A DNA stretch of 64,000 bases from an uncultured bacterium (GTDB lineage Bacteria > Cyanobacteriota > Vampirovibrionia > Gastranaerophilales > Gastranaerophilaceae), in NCBI GenBank assembly GCA_902760645.1, contig CACWHC010000002.1:62001-126000 (forward strand), given 5' to 3'. The notes under the pieces are model-generated. The model did no database searches. It saw only the letters and a list, made by a program, of their open reading frames with translations, and had not been told where the DNA came from. Positions within the stretch are counted from its first letter, which is position 1. Each line of letters opens with the position of its first letter. The position numbers were made by a program, and so were the translations under genes. Below are positions 10,179 to 18,818 of this stretch, piece by piece.

Positions 10179-10574
10179 ATGAATGTTACATTGGCGAACA
10201 GCAGTATTATTGCCGGTATTATGAATCAGCAAAAACAGGCGTTGATTGATAAAAATTATAACGAGATTTATAACCACGAACTTGCACATAAGCGTGCAGG
10301 AGGGGTATTCGCAGGTGATATTGTCATCGAACGTAACGCTGACGGAATCCCCGTAGGCGGACATGTTCCGATACAAATGCCAACATTGGATGAGAATAAT
10401 CCTCAGAGAACGATTGACCATGCAAATACTGTTATTACCTCGGCAATGGCTCCTTCTGATCCGTCAGAACAGGATTATAAAGTCGCAAATCAGGCAAGAG
10501 CTATTAAGCAAAAAGCTATCGAAATTAAAAATAATAACCCTAATTTAGGTAAAAAACTGGATATACAGGCTTAA
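10179..10574 (+). CDS. Small SprA-related putative metallopeptidase
   Basis: A 131-aa protein with NHELAHKRAGG (HExxH at residues 33-37) followed by FAGDIVIERNADGIPVGGHVPIQM. This combination of HExxH, a Gly-Gly pair, and 'G-x-PVGGHV' about 20 residues later is the catalytic-domain pattern of the SprA-related family of putative zinc metallopeptidases. Only the core domain is present, with short flanks; family members are often longer. The start at ATG 10179 is set by AGGAG about 9 bases upstream; the frame is open further upstream without a better ribosome site. No signal peptide is visible. The substrate is unknown. Confidence 0.75.
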   Translation: MNVTLANSSIIAGIMNQQKQALIDKNYNEIYNHELAHKRAGGVFAGDIVIERNADGIPVGGHVPIQMPTLDENNPQRTIDHANTVITSAMAPSDPSEQDYKVANQARAIKQKAIEIKNNNPNLGKKLDIQA

Positions 10575-10587
10575 TATACATTTGTTG

Positions 10588-11190
10588 TTATGACTTTGTA
10601 ATAATTACAAGATTTCTTGTATGGTTTTCCTTTAGCGGGAGTTTGTATTCCATTATATCGATTACTTTTGCGTTGTATTTTTTTAATACAGACTGAGCCT
10701 CTGATATTTCATCATTAACTTTAAGAGATTTGTATGCAATAAAATAACCGTTATCTTTTAACAGCGGAATTGCATAATGGATGAGTATTTTTAGTGCGGC
10801 TACCGCTCTGGAGGTTATATAATCAAATTTTTGTCCTTTAAGGTTTTCTGCTCTGTCGCATAAAGGTATAAGATTATGTATTTCAAGCTCCTGTTTTATT
10901 TCTGTTATAGCTGATATTTTTTTTCTGATACTGTCCAATGCCGTAACTTCAAGTTCAGGATAATTCAGAGAAATAGGAACGGATGGAAATCCTCCGCCTG
11001 TACCGATATCCAGCAATTTTTTATCTTTAAAATCAACAATATTATATTTATTGAAGAAATCATCAATAGAAAGACTGTCGCAAATGTGTTTTTCCCACAG
11101 AAATTTTTCGTCATTCTTTGATATAAGGTTTAGTTTTGAATTTTGTCTTAGGAACCCGGATATGTATGCTTCAAATTTTTGTTTATCCAT
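10588..11190 (-). CDS. rsmG: 16S rRNA (guanine-527-N7)-methyltransferase
   Basis: RsmG (GidB) methylates G527 of 16S rRNA with S-adenosylmethionine. About 200 aa. Visible marks are NLISKNDEKFLWEKHICDSL near the N-terminus and the SAM-binding loop DIGTGGGFPSVPI near residue 63. DYITSRAVAAL comes later. The ATG at 11190 is preceded by GAGG at about 9 bases and overlaps the end of the upstream ATPase-TPR gene by 8 bases, which points to translational coupling. A longer frame to 11229 exists but lies inside that gene. Confidence 0.95.
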   Translation of the reverse strand: MDKQKFEAYISGFLRQNSKLNLISKNDEKFLWEKHICDSLSIDDFFNKYNIVDFKDKKLLDIGTGGGFPSVPISLNYPELEVTALDSIRKKISAITEIKQELEIHNLIPLCDRAENLKGQKFDYITSRAVAALKILIHYAIPLLKDNGYFIAYKSLKVNDEISEAQSVLKKYNAKVIDIMEYKLPLKENHTRNLVIITKS

Positions 11191-13636
11191 TTTGAGTAAC
11201 CTCAAGTTCCAACTTCTTAAATGCTTCATCGCCTAATCGGAGTTTTAAATCTCTGAGCCGTTGTTCGATTTTTGTTTTATACTCGGACATAGAATTATTT
11301 TTTGCCCGTGCATAAGCCTTTATATACGCTTTTAGTGCCTTTGAAAACTCTCTTTTGTCTGCACAAAAATCACCGTATTCAACATTGATATTCATAAGAT
11401 AATATGGTTCACCGAGTTCTTTTGCCGCATTCATTGCTTTTCTGTATAAATCCAGTGATTTTTCAGGTTCTTTGCGTTTGTAGTATTTCGCAAGTCTTAT
11501 TGCGGATTCGTAAACTCCGCTGAGGTTTTTATTTTTCTCATCAATGTTAAGGCTTTCCAGATAATATTTTACGGCTAAATCCGTTGAACCTGTATCATCA
11601 TATATCATTGCAAGATTAGTCATTGCAGATGATAAATAAGAATTATCCGGAATATCTGTGCAGCGTTTATACAGTTTTATTGCGGTTTCGGTTTCATCAA
11701 GTTCATCACATACTGCTGCAAATTTAAAATATAATTCTGCAAGAACTTTTCTGTTTACCGTATTATCCGCTAACGTAAATGCTGATTTGTAATTATTATA
11801 AACTTCTTTCAAGTCTTTATTATTTACCGATGCTAATAAAAGTCGTGCTTTAATTTTTAACTCATTTGATATATCTTCATTCGGGTTAAGAATATCCAAA
11901 AGAAGTTTTTCGGCTTTGTCGTGTTTATATGTATTATAGAAAATGTTTGCAACAGCCAGCCTCATCTCGTTAAACTTTTCTTTGTCACCCGAATTAACAA
12001 AATATTCCAGTGCAATTTCGTAATATTTTACGGCATTAAACCAGTCTGATAATTTTTCATAACACTTGGCGGTTTTTACATAAATCCTTGAAACCATTAG
12101 CGGGAAATTATCATCTTCTTTCATTGTCAGTGCAAGCTGGTAAAAAGCGAGAGCCTTTTGGTAATTGAAGTTTTTTTCTTCTCTGTTTGCCGCATTCATT
12201 AATTCCATAAACGGTAACCGCATTTCTTCAGGTGTTAAAATTTTGTTGGAATAGTCAATATATTTGTTTATAGATGCAGCTATTCCGTCCATTATGTCAC
12301 GTTCTTCATCTTCATTATCAAAGATGAAGGAAATCTTTTTAAGTTTTTCTTCCTTTGTTTCGGTTTTTTCAATTTCAATATCAGGCTGAATCGGAAGTCC
12401 TTCCGCTGTCGGAATATCATCGTAATTCGTTTTTAAATCTGCGGCATATTCAATTGCTTCAATCGCTGCAGCTTCCATTTGCCGTACTAGCATAGGCTTT
12501 TTGGGCAGAAACATTGTGTGATATTCGATTTCAGTCCTCATTGTTTGTCTGGAAATTAATAAATCTCTTTCAAACGGTTTCAGCGGAAGTTGTGTCGTAT
12601 ATAATTCGACACAGGCTTTATGCAATTTTGCCAATACATTTTCAGGAATTGAATTTTGAGAAATTTCTTTGTAATAGTCCTGAAGATAAATCATATTTTT
12701 TTCTCTGTTCAGCAAAAGATTATTTACAAAAAATTCAATTTTTTCTTCGTTATATAAGTTTATTGTTTCAAGAAGTTTTGTGCTTATTGGGTGTCTGATT
12801 ATGCTGAGCAGTCTGAACAGATGCCCGTTTGCAGGGTCAACAAATGATAATGCTTCACGAAAAATAAAATCATTGTATGTAAGAAAACTTTTTGTATATC
12901 CGTCTATAAAATCGATTAGAGATAATTTATGTGCATTTATAATTTTGACGGTTAATTCGGTGTACAAATAGTATCCGCGAGTGTGCTTGTATAATTCATC
13001 CGATACCGGACCTATCATTTTTATCCCTTCAGCACGGAGATATTTTTCAAAGATGCTCTTTTCAAATGCAAGTATGGTAACTTTTTCATAAGGAATCTTG
13101 TCTGTAAAATCATCATAATCAAATTTTCTTGAAATAAGAATTGTTTTTATATTATAAAATCCGGAAACGTGAAATAAAAAATCAAGTATTTCCTGTTTGT
13201 TATTCTTTAAAACGCTTTCAAGAGAATTAATTATGATAAGTATCGGTCGGTTAATTGAATTAAAGTATGCCGTAATTTTCTGAGTAAAATTTTCCGACTT
13301 TATTTTCGGGTGAGAAACTTCATCTCTTAGGGCAAGTTCTTTGAAATCCTCAAAAAATGAAAGAAGAATGTCATCAAGAATTGTTGTTTCAAAACAATTA
13401 TATTCAAGTACTATTGTTTCCTGACTTAAAAATTTTAGTGAGTGATTAACAATTTGCGTTTTACCGCTGCCTAAAAAGCCGTTAACAAGCAGCATCGGGG
13501 TTTTTGAATTGTAAAAATTCAGAATGCTCTCAAGCTGTTTTTTGTTATTTTCCAGTAAAAACTGATTTACCCCGCTTAATTCACTTTTTGTCAAATTTTT
13601 TATGTCAAAATTTTCGTCGGCAAATCTTATTTCCAT
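11183..13636 (-). CDS. P-loop (STAND/NACHT-like) ATPase with C-terminal TPR repeats
   Basis: This 817-aa protein begins with a P-loop domain: Walker A NGFLGSGKT ends at residue 60. A hydrophobic strand PILIIINSLE near 131-140 sits where Walker B is expected but has Asn137 instead of the usual Asp. A helical winged/arm region follows to about 400. A charged linker follows, and from about 480 to 800 there are many tetratricopeptide-like helical pairs (NYQKALAFYQLALTM, WFNAVKYYEIALEYF, AIKLYKRCTDI, DLAVKYYLESLNI). The architecture fits signal-transduction NTPases that use TPRs as sensor or scaffold. No signal peptide is visible. It is coupled to rsmG by overlap, which may be only positional. Confidence 0.75.
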   Translation of the reverse strand: MEIRFADENFDIKNLTKSELSGVNQFLLENNKKQLESILNFYNSKTPMLLVNGFLGSGKTQIVNHSLKFLSQETIVLEYNCFETTILDDILLSFFEDFKELALRDEVSHPKIKSENFTQKITAYFNSINRPILIIINSLESVLKNNKQEILDFLFHVSGFYNIKTILISRKFDYDDFTDKIPYEKVTILAFEKSIFEKYLRAEGIKMIGPVSDELYKHTRGYYLYTELTVKIINAHKLSLIDFIDGYTKSFLTYNDFIFREALSFVDPANGHLFRLLSIIRHPISTKLLETINLYNEEKIEFFVNNLLLNREKNMIYLQDYYKEISQNSIPENVLAKLHKACVELYTTQLPLKPFERDLLISRQTMRTEIEYHTMFLPKKPMLVRQMEAAAIEAIEYAADLKTNYDDIPTAEGLPIQPDIEIEKTETKEEKLKKISFIFDNEDEERDIMDGIAASINKYIDYSNKILTPEEMRLPFMELMNAANREEKNFNYQKALAFYQLALTMKEDDNFPLMVSRIYVKTAKCYEKLSDWFNAVKYYEIALEYFVNSGDKEKFNEMRLAVANIFYNTYKHDKAEKLLLDILNPNEDISNELKIKARLLLASVNNKDLKEVYNNYKSAFTLADNTVNRKVLAELYFKFAAVCDELDETETAIKLYKRCTDIPDNSYLSSAMTNLAMIYDDTGSTDLAVKYYLESLNIDEKNKNLSGVYESAIRLAKYYKRKEPEKSLDLYRKAMNAAKELGEPYYLMNINVEYGDFCADKREFSKALKAYIKAYARAKNNSMSEYKTKIEQRLRDLKLRLGDEAFKKLELEVTQNG

Positions 13637-13743
13637 ATCGCTATATTACATTATATTTTAATATTTTGCAAACATATTGTAAATATTTGGACTTTGAAAC
13701 ATGTTTATAGTAATATTTTAGTGTATAGATTCAAGGGAATATT

Positions 13744-13848
13744 ATGGAATTTTTCAGAAAACATTCAAAATTAATAATTGGTATAATAGCAGTTACATTT
13801 ATCGCCTGGACAGCAGGTCTGATGTTATTACCGCTTGTTATAAAATAG
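13744..13848 (+). CDS. 34-aa single-membrane-segment microprotein resembling a SurA/PpiD anchor
   Basis: ATG 13744 follows AAGGGAAT at good distance and opens MEFFRKHSKLIIGIIAVTFI, then AWTAGLMLLPLVIK and TAG. It has a short basic N-terminus and one transmembrane helix. The sequence closely resembles the membrane-anchor start of SurA/PpiD-type periplasmic peptidyl-prolyl isomerases, but the rest of such a protein is absent. The stop is 9 bases before the GTG of the M23 peptidase gene, so the two share a transcript. It may be a genuine small membrane protein or the surviving head of a lost chaperone gene. Confidence 0.6.
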   Translation: MEFFRKHSKLIIGIIAVTFIAWTAGLMLLPLVIK

Positions 13849-13857
13849 GAATTTGAT

Positions 13858-15006
13858 GTGAGAGTAAAAATTTTCATCAGATATATTTGTATATTTTTAT
13901 TCGCTGTTGCGGTGTTTTTTGCGCATCCGCAATCAGTTTTTGCTGCACAAAATAACGCTGCAATAAAACAAAAATTGCAAACTAATCAAACTAAGATGAA
14001 AAATACAAGAGAAAAAATAAAAACTCTCAAAGTAAAAGAACAACAGGAAAAAAGTAAATTAATAAGAAATCAACAGAGATTAGAAACCGCAAAATCTAAT
14101 CTTGCAGCATCAGAAAACAGATATTCCGATATGAGTGCAAAACTTGTGGATATGCAAAAAAGATATTCCGATGCATCTGCTGAATTAGGTAGTACGGAGA
14201 TTTCAATGAAAAACCGTATTCGCCATGTGTTTAAGATGCAGCGTGTAGGTATGTTTGATTTAATTTTTAAGGCAAAAGACCTTAATTCAATGCTTGATGT
14301 TATCTATTTTGAACGTGTAATTATAAGAAATGACTACAAAAATATGCTGGTTTTGAAAACAAGAGCCGCAAAACTCGCTAAAATCAGAAATGATATAGAG
14401 GCTCAGAAACATTCTATTGCAATGTCTATGAACGAAATTAAATTCCAAAAAAAATCTATTCAGCAAGAGATTGCACAAAATCAGAATATGATAAACAGAT
14501 TAAAAAATGACAGAGCTGCCTATGAACGTTCGGAGCGAGAATTAGCAAGACAATCTGCCAGTTTGCAATCAATGTTAAGCTCATACAGTAATTCTACGGT
14601 AAAGGCTGCGGTGGGCGGATTTATGAAACCTATCGGAGGTTCTATCAGTTCTCCGTTTGGCTGGAGAACTCATCCGATATTTAAGAGCAGATCTTTCCAT
14701 TCGGGTGTCGATATTGCCGGCCCGAACTACGGCAGTATAAGGGCATCTAACTCAGGGAAAGTTATTTATACAGGCTGGTACGGTGGGTACGGTAAAGTCG
14801 TCATAATTGACCACGGTGTTATTTCCGGAAATCCAACCACTACATTATATGCTCATATGTCATCTATTAAAGTCAGTAATGGGCAAAATGTTTCAAAAGG
14901 TCAGGTTATCGGTTTGGAAGGTACTACAGGGTACAGTACCGGTCCGCATTGTCACTTTGAAGTAAGGATAAACGGCAGACCTAATAATCCTATGAACTAC
15001 ATTTAA
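13858..15006 (+). CDS. Secreted M23 (LytM) murein peptidase with coiled coil, EnvC-like
   Basis: A 382-aa protein. Signal peptide is residues 1 to about 29 (hydrophobic core IFLFAVAVFFA, likely cleavage after VFA). A long coiled coil rich in Lys/Gln/Glu covers about 35-240, and the M23 domain about 265-382. The zinc-site motifs are present: HSGVDIAGP (HxxxD) and GPHCHFEVR (HxH), with TTLYAHMSS between. The layout is that of EnvC/NlpD-type proteins acting in daughter-cell separation, though with HxxxD and HxH intact this one may itself cut peptidoglycan cross-links. It starts at GTG 13858, the only plausible start after the microprotein stop, and is followed 13 bases later by the LptD-like gene. 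Confidence 0.92.
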   Translation: MRVKIFIRYICIFLFAVAVFFAHPQSVFAAQNNAAIKQKLQTNQTKMKNTREKIKTLKVKEQQEKSKLIRNQQRLETAKSNLAASENRYSDMSAKLVDMQKRYSDASAELGSTEISMKNRIRHVFKMQRVGMFDLIFKAKDLNSMLDVIYFERVIIRNDYKNMLVLKTRAAKLAKIRNDIEAQKHSIAMSMNEIKFQKKSIQQEIAQNQNMINRLKNDRAAYERSERELARQSASLQSMLSSYSNSTVKAAVGGFMKPIGGSISSPFGWRTHPIFKSRSFHSGVDIAGPNYGSIRASNSGKVIYTGWYGGYGKVVIIDHGVISGNPTTTLYAHMSSIKVSNGQNVSKGQVIGLEGTTGYSTGPHCHFEVRINGRPNNPMNYI

Positions 15007-15019
15007 TGAAGGAAATCTT

Positions 15020-17341
15020 GTGAAAAAGTTAGTTTTAATATCATTCATATCATTAATATTAATCGGATCTCAGGTATCTGCCGAGGTTATAAAGGACAGC
15101 AGATTTTATAACCAGAATACTCTTGAGGGAATGGAGCGTGAATTCTTTAATGAGGGTGTTATCACTACTGCTCCTTCCGAAGATGATAATGACTCCCCCG
15201 ACAATTATTACCGGACTATGAGCGGTAATATGGGCAGTCACAAGTCAAAAGGTATGCCTTTATTTAAAAAATGCCGTATTAAAATCCAAAACAGATACAG
15301 AATTAAAGAACACGAAGAACAATTAAAACTTCAAAAGGAGCAGGAGGAAGAGTATAAAGCTCTCCAAAAACAGTATAATGAAGCCGTTTTGAGTGATGAA
15401 GATGTTGATGAACTTATTAACAGGAGTGTAAAAAGATCTTACCTGGATGAAAATGGTGATGAAGTAAAACTTTCAGCCTTTGATAAATTTAAAAATTTCT
15501 TCAAAAGAAAGAAAAAGAACGGTGAAAAGCAGGAAATTTCTTCTGAAGAAAACAAGGATGTAAAGTCTGATAATTCTGAAGCCAAGGACAAAGTTCTTGC
15601 AGGTGGTGTAAGAGAAGTCATAGCCGAAAAAGATATGATTTTGGACTGTGATAAATTAAACTATAACGATGAAATTTCCGAATTGGAGGCATTAGGAAAT
15701 CCTGTAATGTCTTTCCCTCCGCAGAATGTAACGATTAAAGCTAAAAGAATTACTTATAATACCGAAAGCAATATAATAAAAGCCTATGATGATGTAGAAA
15801 TTATTAAAAACGGAGATGTTATTACCGGGGACTACATAATGATAAACCTGAATGATGAGTCTTCAGTAGTTACAAATATGTCTACATCAAAATCAAATTT
15901 ATTTGTCAATGCAAAAGATGTAGTTGCTTCTGAAGATGCTATTGAATTAAGAGAAGGTACATTGGAAGGGGAGCAGCACTACATTGTAGTTTTAAAATCT
16001 CTTATGGTAGGTCCGTTATTTGAAAACCACGAAATACCTGAAGAGGACAGGTCCAGTTTCTCTAAAGGCGGCTTGGAAATTAAAGTAAAAGCAAAAGATG
16101 TATTTGTTACGGCAAAGAAAAAACATAATGTAATTACGGTTAAGAATGCGGATATATACTACAAAGATAATTATCTTACACATATAGGTTCTTTTTCGGC
16201 GCATACAAATAAAGAAAATGAATACTTTGAAGCCAACTATCCGGAATTTGGTAATCATCCGAGAGTAGGTATGTTTGCCGGACCGGGTTTTGTGTTTGAT
16301 ATACCAAACGGTGCGACTTTGAAAGCAATACCTTTTGTTAACTATAAAGATAAATGGGGTATTGGTGGTGCATTAAAATACAGAAGCGGTACAAATTATA
16401 CGGAAGCATTTTATGGTACATCCCTTGGAAATTTTGTTTTAAAAGGTCATCAGAGTTTGGATGACAGATTTTATATTCAGTACGGTATAAATTCTTATTT
16501 GGATGAATGGTTTCTTGGTAGTTCTCTTGCCAAATACAGAATTGAAGCAGTTTATAATGATTCAACTACGGTTACAAATACCCTTGGAGCAGGCAGGCAC
16601 GCAACCTTCAGACAACGTGTTGCAGCAGGTTATTTGCATGATACAAATTTCAGCCGCAGCGGTGAAAATGTAGGCGGCGGCTCTATGGGTACAACCCGTT
16701 TAAAATATATGGCAGAGTTAGCTCAAAATTTATATAGTTACAGAAATGCTAAAAATCAGGCAAATGTAAATTTAGCTTGGATAATGCAGGGTAGTGCTGC
16801 AGTGTATGGTACCGGAGATACTCAGTTTATAGGAAGAATGGGACCGTTCCTCCATACTCAGTATAAAAGATGGTCGCAGGATTTAGGTTATTTCTTAGGT
16901 ACTTATGATGACCATACTCCTGTTCCGAAAGCTGATATTTACAGGTTAGGTCGTTCAAGTGTTATGTTCAGGGAATCCCTCCGTTTAAACAAGTATTTGA
17001 CATTGTCGTGGATGGGTTCTGCGGCATTATCAAACGACGCTCCTAATGATAAATTATTTCAGGAAAACGGATTTTATTTAGCAATAGGACCGGATGATTT
17101 GAGGCTGATAATAGGTTACGACTTTATAAGAGAAAGTTCTTATTTATTATTCTCTACAGCACTTGATATGAAGGGTTCTAAGGTTGATTACAAGAGAATG
17201 ATTATTAAAAATCCTGAACGACTTACTAAAAAAGATGAGGAAAAAGTTGTTCCGGTTTCATTTGAGAAAGCCCCTGCGAAGGTCGTAAGAACTCAGGCTC
17301 AGGTTATTGAGATAGAAGATCCGGACAGAGAACAGTTATGA
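15020..17341 (+). CDS. LptD/OstA-like outer-membrane protein
   Basis: A 773-aa protein starting at GTG 15020 with AAGGAA upstream. Signal peptide is residues 1-21 (cleavage near VSA). A charged, Lys/Glu-rich low-complexity region covers about 70-185. An OstA/LptA-like beta-jellyroll follows at about 200-330 (ILDCDKLNYNDEISELEALG, IKAKRITYNTESNIIKAYDD). The rest, about 390-740, is rich in alternating aromatic strands (YRSGTNYTEAFYG, RFYIQYGINSYL), as in an outer-membrane barrel. The family delivers lipopolysaccharide to the outer leaflet. It lies directly upstream of lpxI and lpxB, supporting an LPS role. The barrel is shorter and less cysteine-bearing than proteobacterial LptD, so exact orthology is unproven. 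Confidence 0.75.
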   Translation: MKKLVLISFISLILIGSQVSAEVIKDSRFYNQNTLEGMEREFFNEGVITTAPSEDDNDSPDNYYRTMSGNMGSHKSKGMPLFKKCRIKIQNRYRIKEHEEQLKLQKEQEEEYKALQKQYNEAVLSDEDVDELINRSVKRSYLDENGDEVKLSAFDKFKNFFKRKKKNGEKQEISSEENKDVKSDNSEAKDKVLAGGVREVIAEKDMILDCDKLNYNDEISELEALGNPVMSFPPQNVTIKAKRITYNTESNIIKAYDDVEIIKNGDVITGDYIMINLNDESSVVTNMSTSKSNLFVNAKDVVASEDAIELREGTLEGEQHYIVVLKSLMVGPLFENHEIPEEDRSSFSKGGLEIKVKAKDVFVTAKKKHNVITVKNADIYYKDNYLTHIGSFSAHTNKENEYFEANYPEFGNHPRVGMFAGPGFVFDIPNGATLKAIPFVNYKDKWGIGGALKYRSGTNYTEAFYGTSLGNFVLKGHQSLDDRFYIQYGINSYLDEWFLGSSLAKYRIEAVYNDSTTVTNTLGAGRHATFRQRVAAGYLHDTNFSRSGENVGGGSMGTTRLKYMAELAQNLYSYRNAKNQANVNLAWIMQGSAAVYGTGDTQFIGRMGPFLHTQYKRWSQDLGYFLGTYDDHTPVPKADIYRLGRSSVMFRESLRLNKYLTLSWMGSAALSNDAPNDKLFQENGFYLAIGPDDLRLIIGYDFIRESSYLLFSTALDMKGSKVDYKRMIIKNPERLTKKDEEKVVPVSFEKAPAKVVRTQAQVIEIEDPDREQL

Positions 17342-17973
17342 TGGAAGATTTAAATAAATTAAAACAGGAAATAATTAATTACGGCAGGCTTGCTGAGGCT
17401 AAAAATTTAACCCCGGGCGTGTCCGGTAATATTTCGGCTAGATTTGGCGAAAACATATTAATAACGTCTTCCGGTTCTGCTAACGGGTATTTATCGGAAG
17501 ATGATTTTGCGATAATTGATTTTAACGGAAATGTTGTGGAGGGCAGTAAAAAGCCTTCCAGTGAAAAACTTTTGCACTGTGAATTTTATAAAATGCGTAG
17601 TGATGTAAATTATATTATTCACATGCACAGTCCTTATTTGAGTTCATTTGCTTCAGCAGGTATAGCTCTTGATGAGCCGGTTATGGCTGAGAATGTTTTT
17701 TATTTTGGTAAAATACCGCTTGCTGAATATGGGTTGCCTTCGTCAGCGGATTTGGTGGAAAAAACCGCTAAATATTTTAGTGAATATAATGCTGTATTAA
17801 TGGCAAATCATGGTTTTATCGTTGGTGATAAGACTATTTGTGATGCATTTTTGAAGCTCACTCTTGCCGAATCTTATGCACAGGTTGTTTTGAATGCTAA
17901 ATTGCTTGGTGGGGCAAAACTTTTGAACCAAAGTCAGGTTGATGAAATTTTGAAATTAAGAAAAAAATTATAA
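17338..17973 (+). CDS. Class II aldolase/adducin family protein (FucA-like)
   Basis: In its 211 aa, PGVSGNISARFGENILITSSG is the substrate-phosphate region, PSSEKLLHCEFY carries the catalytic Glu, and YIIHMHSPY and MANHGFIVG supply the zinc-binding histidines. The fold matches L-fuculose-phosphate and related aldolases, which cleave sugar-phosphates to dihydroxyacetone phosphate and an aldehyde. The substrate cannot be told from sequence. Its ATG overlaps the end of the LptD-like gene by 4 bases and it is followed 20 bases later by lpxI. It is therefore embedded in an envelope operon, an unusual place for a sugar-catabolic aldolase. Confidence 0.88.
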   Translation: MMEDLNKLKQEIINYGRLAEAKNLTPGVSGNISARFGENILITSSGSANGYLSEDDFAIIDFNGNVVEGSKKPSSEKLLHCEFYKMRSDVNYIIHMHSPYLSSFASAGIALDEPVMAENVFYFGKIPLAEYGLPSSADLVEKTAKYFSEYNAVLMANHGFIVGDKTICDAFLKLTLAESYAQVVLNAKLLGGAKLLNQSQVDEILKLRKKL

Positions 17974-17993
17974 CAGAAAAGAGGAAGATAAAG

Positions 17994-18809
17994 GTGTCTA
18001 TAGAATTAGAGCATAAACAGGGATTAATCGCCGGAGATGGTATTTTACCGGTAAAGATGGCACAATATGCAAAAGAAAACGGGTTTGAAGTCATTTGTAT
18101 TTCACTGGCAAATGATAATGTTTCTCAATTAAAAAAATATTGTTCAAAAGTTTACTCCTGTCATCCCGGTGAAATTAATAAAATTGAAAAAATTATTAAG
18201 GATGAAGAAATAAAACAGATTACTTTTCTCGGAAAAGTTCATAAAAGAGTACTTTTGCAGATTCATAAGTTTGATTCAAGAGCGATTGAGATGTTAAAGA
18301 CTGTTGCACGATTAAATGATGATCAGGTTATGCTTTTAATTGTAGACGAATTCGAAAAAGCAGGTGTTAGTGTCCTTGACCAAACTATATTTATAAAGAA
18401 TCTTATGATTCCGGCAGGTGTTATCGGCAAACATAAACCTACAAAAGAGCAAATGGATGATGTTAATTACGGTTTTTGGTTAGCAAAAGAAATGGGTAAA
18501 ATAGATGTAGGCCAGTCGGTTGTTATAAAGGATAAAATGGCAATGGCAGTTGAGGCAATTGAAGGTACTGACGTATGTATAAAACGCGGTGCAAAACTTG
18601 CAAAGCAGGGTGCGGTAATTGTAAAAGTTGCAAAACCAAAACAGGATAAGAGATTTGACATACCTGCTGTCGGATTGAGAACTTTAAAAACTATGAAACG
18701 TTATAAAGCAAATTTGTTGGCTGTGGAAGCTAATGAAACTATTATAGTTGATCAGGAAGCTGTTGTTAAATATGCCGACAAGCATAATATTGTTATAATG
18801 GCAGTATAG
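17994..18809 (+). CDS. lpxI: UDP-2,3-diacylglucosamine pyrophosphatase LpxI
   Basis: LpxI (DUF1009 family) hydrolyses UDP-2,3-diacylglucosamine to lipid X and UMP, the step before LpxB in lipid A synthesis. It replaces LpxH in many non-enterobacterial diderms. In its 271 aa, the N-terminal GLIAGDGILPVKMAQYAKEN and the C-terminal segments VEAIEGTDVCIKRGAKL and FDIPAVGLRTLKTM are family signatures. It starts at GTG 17994 after GAGGAAG. lpxB begins 10 bases after the stop, so the two steps are co-expressed. Confidence 0.93.
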   Translation: MSIELEHKQGLIAGDGILPVKMAQYAKENGFEVICISLANDNVSQLKKYCSKVYSCHPGEINKIEKIIKDEEIKQITFLGKVHKRVLLQIHKFDSRAIEMLKTVARLNDDQVMLLIVDEFEKAGVSVLDQTIFIKNLMIPAGVIGKHKPTKEQMDDVNYGFWLAKEMGKIDVGQSVVIKDKMAMAVEAIEGTDVCIKRGAKLAKQGAVIVKVAKPKQDKRFDIPAVGLRTLKTMKRYKANLLAVEANETIIVDQEAVVKYADKHNIVIMAV

Positions 18810-18818
18810 AGTAATTTT

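Noticed and set aside
10017-10421. Minus-strand reading frame opposite the SprA-type gene
   Set aside because: It has no ribosome site and lies mostly antisense to a gene with clear motifs and across the repeat cluster.
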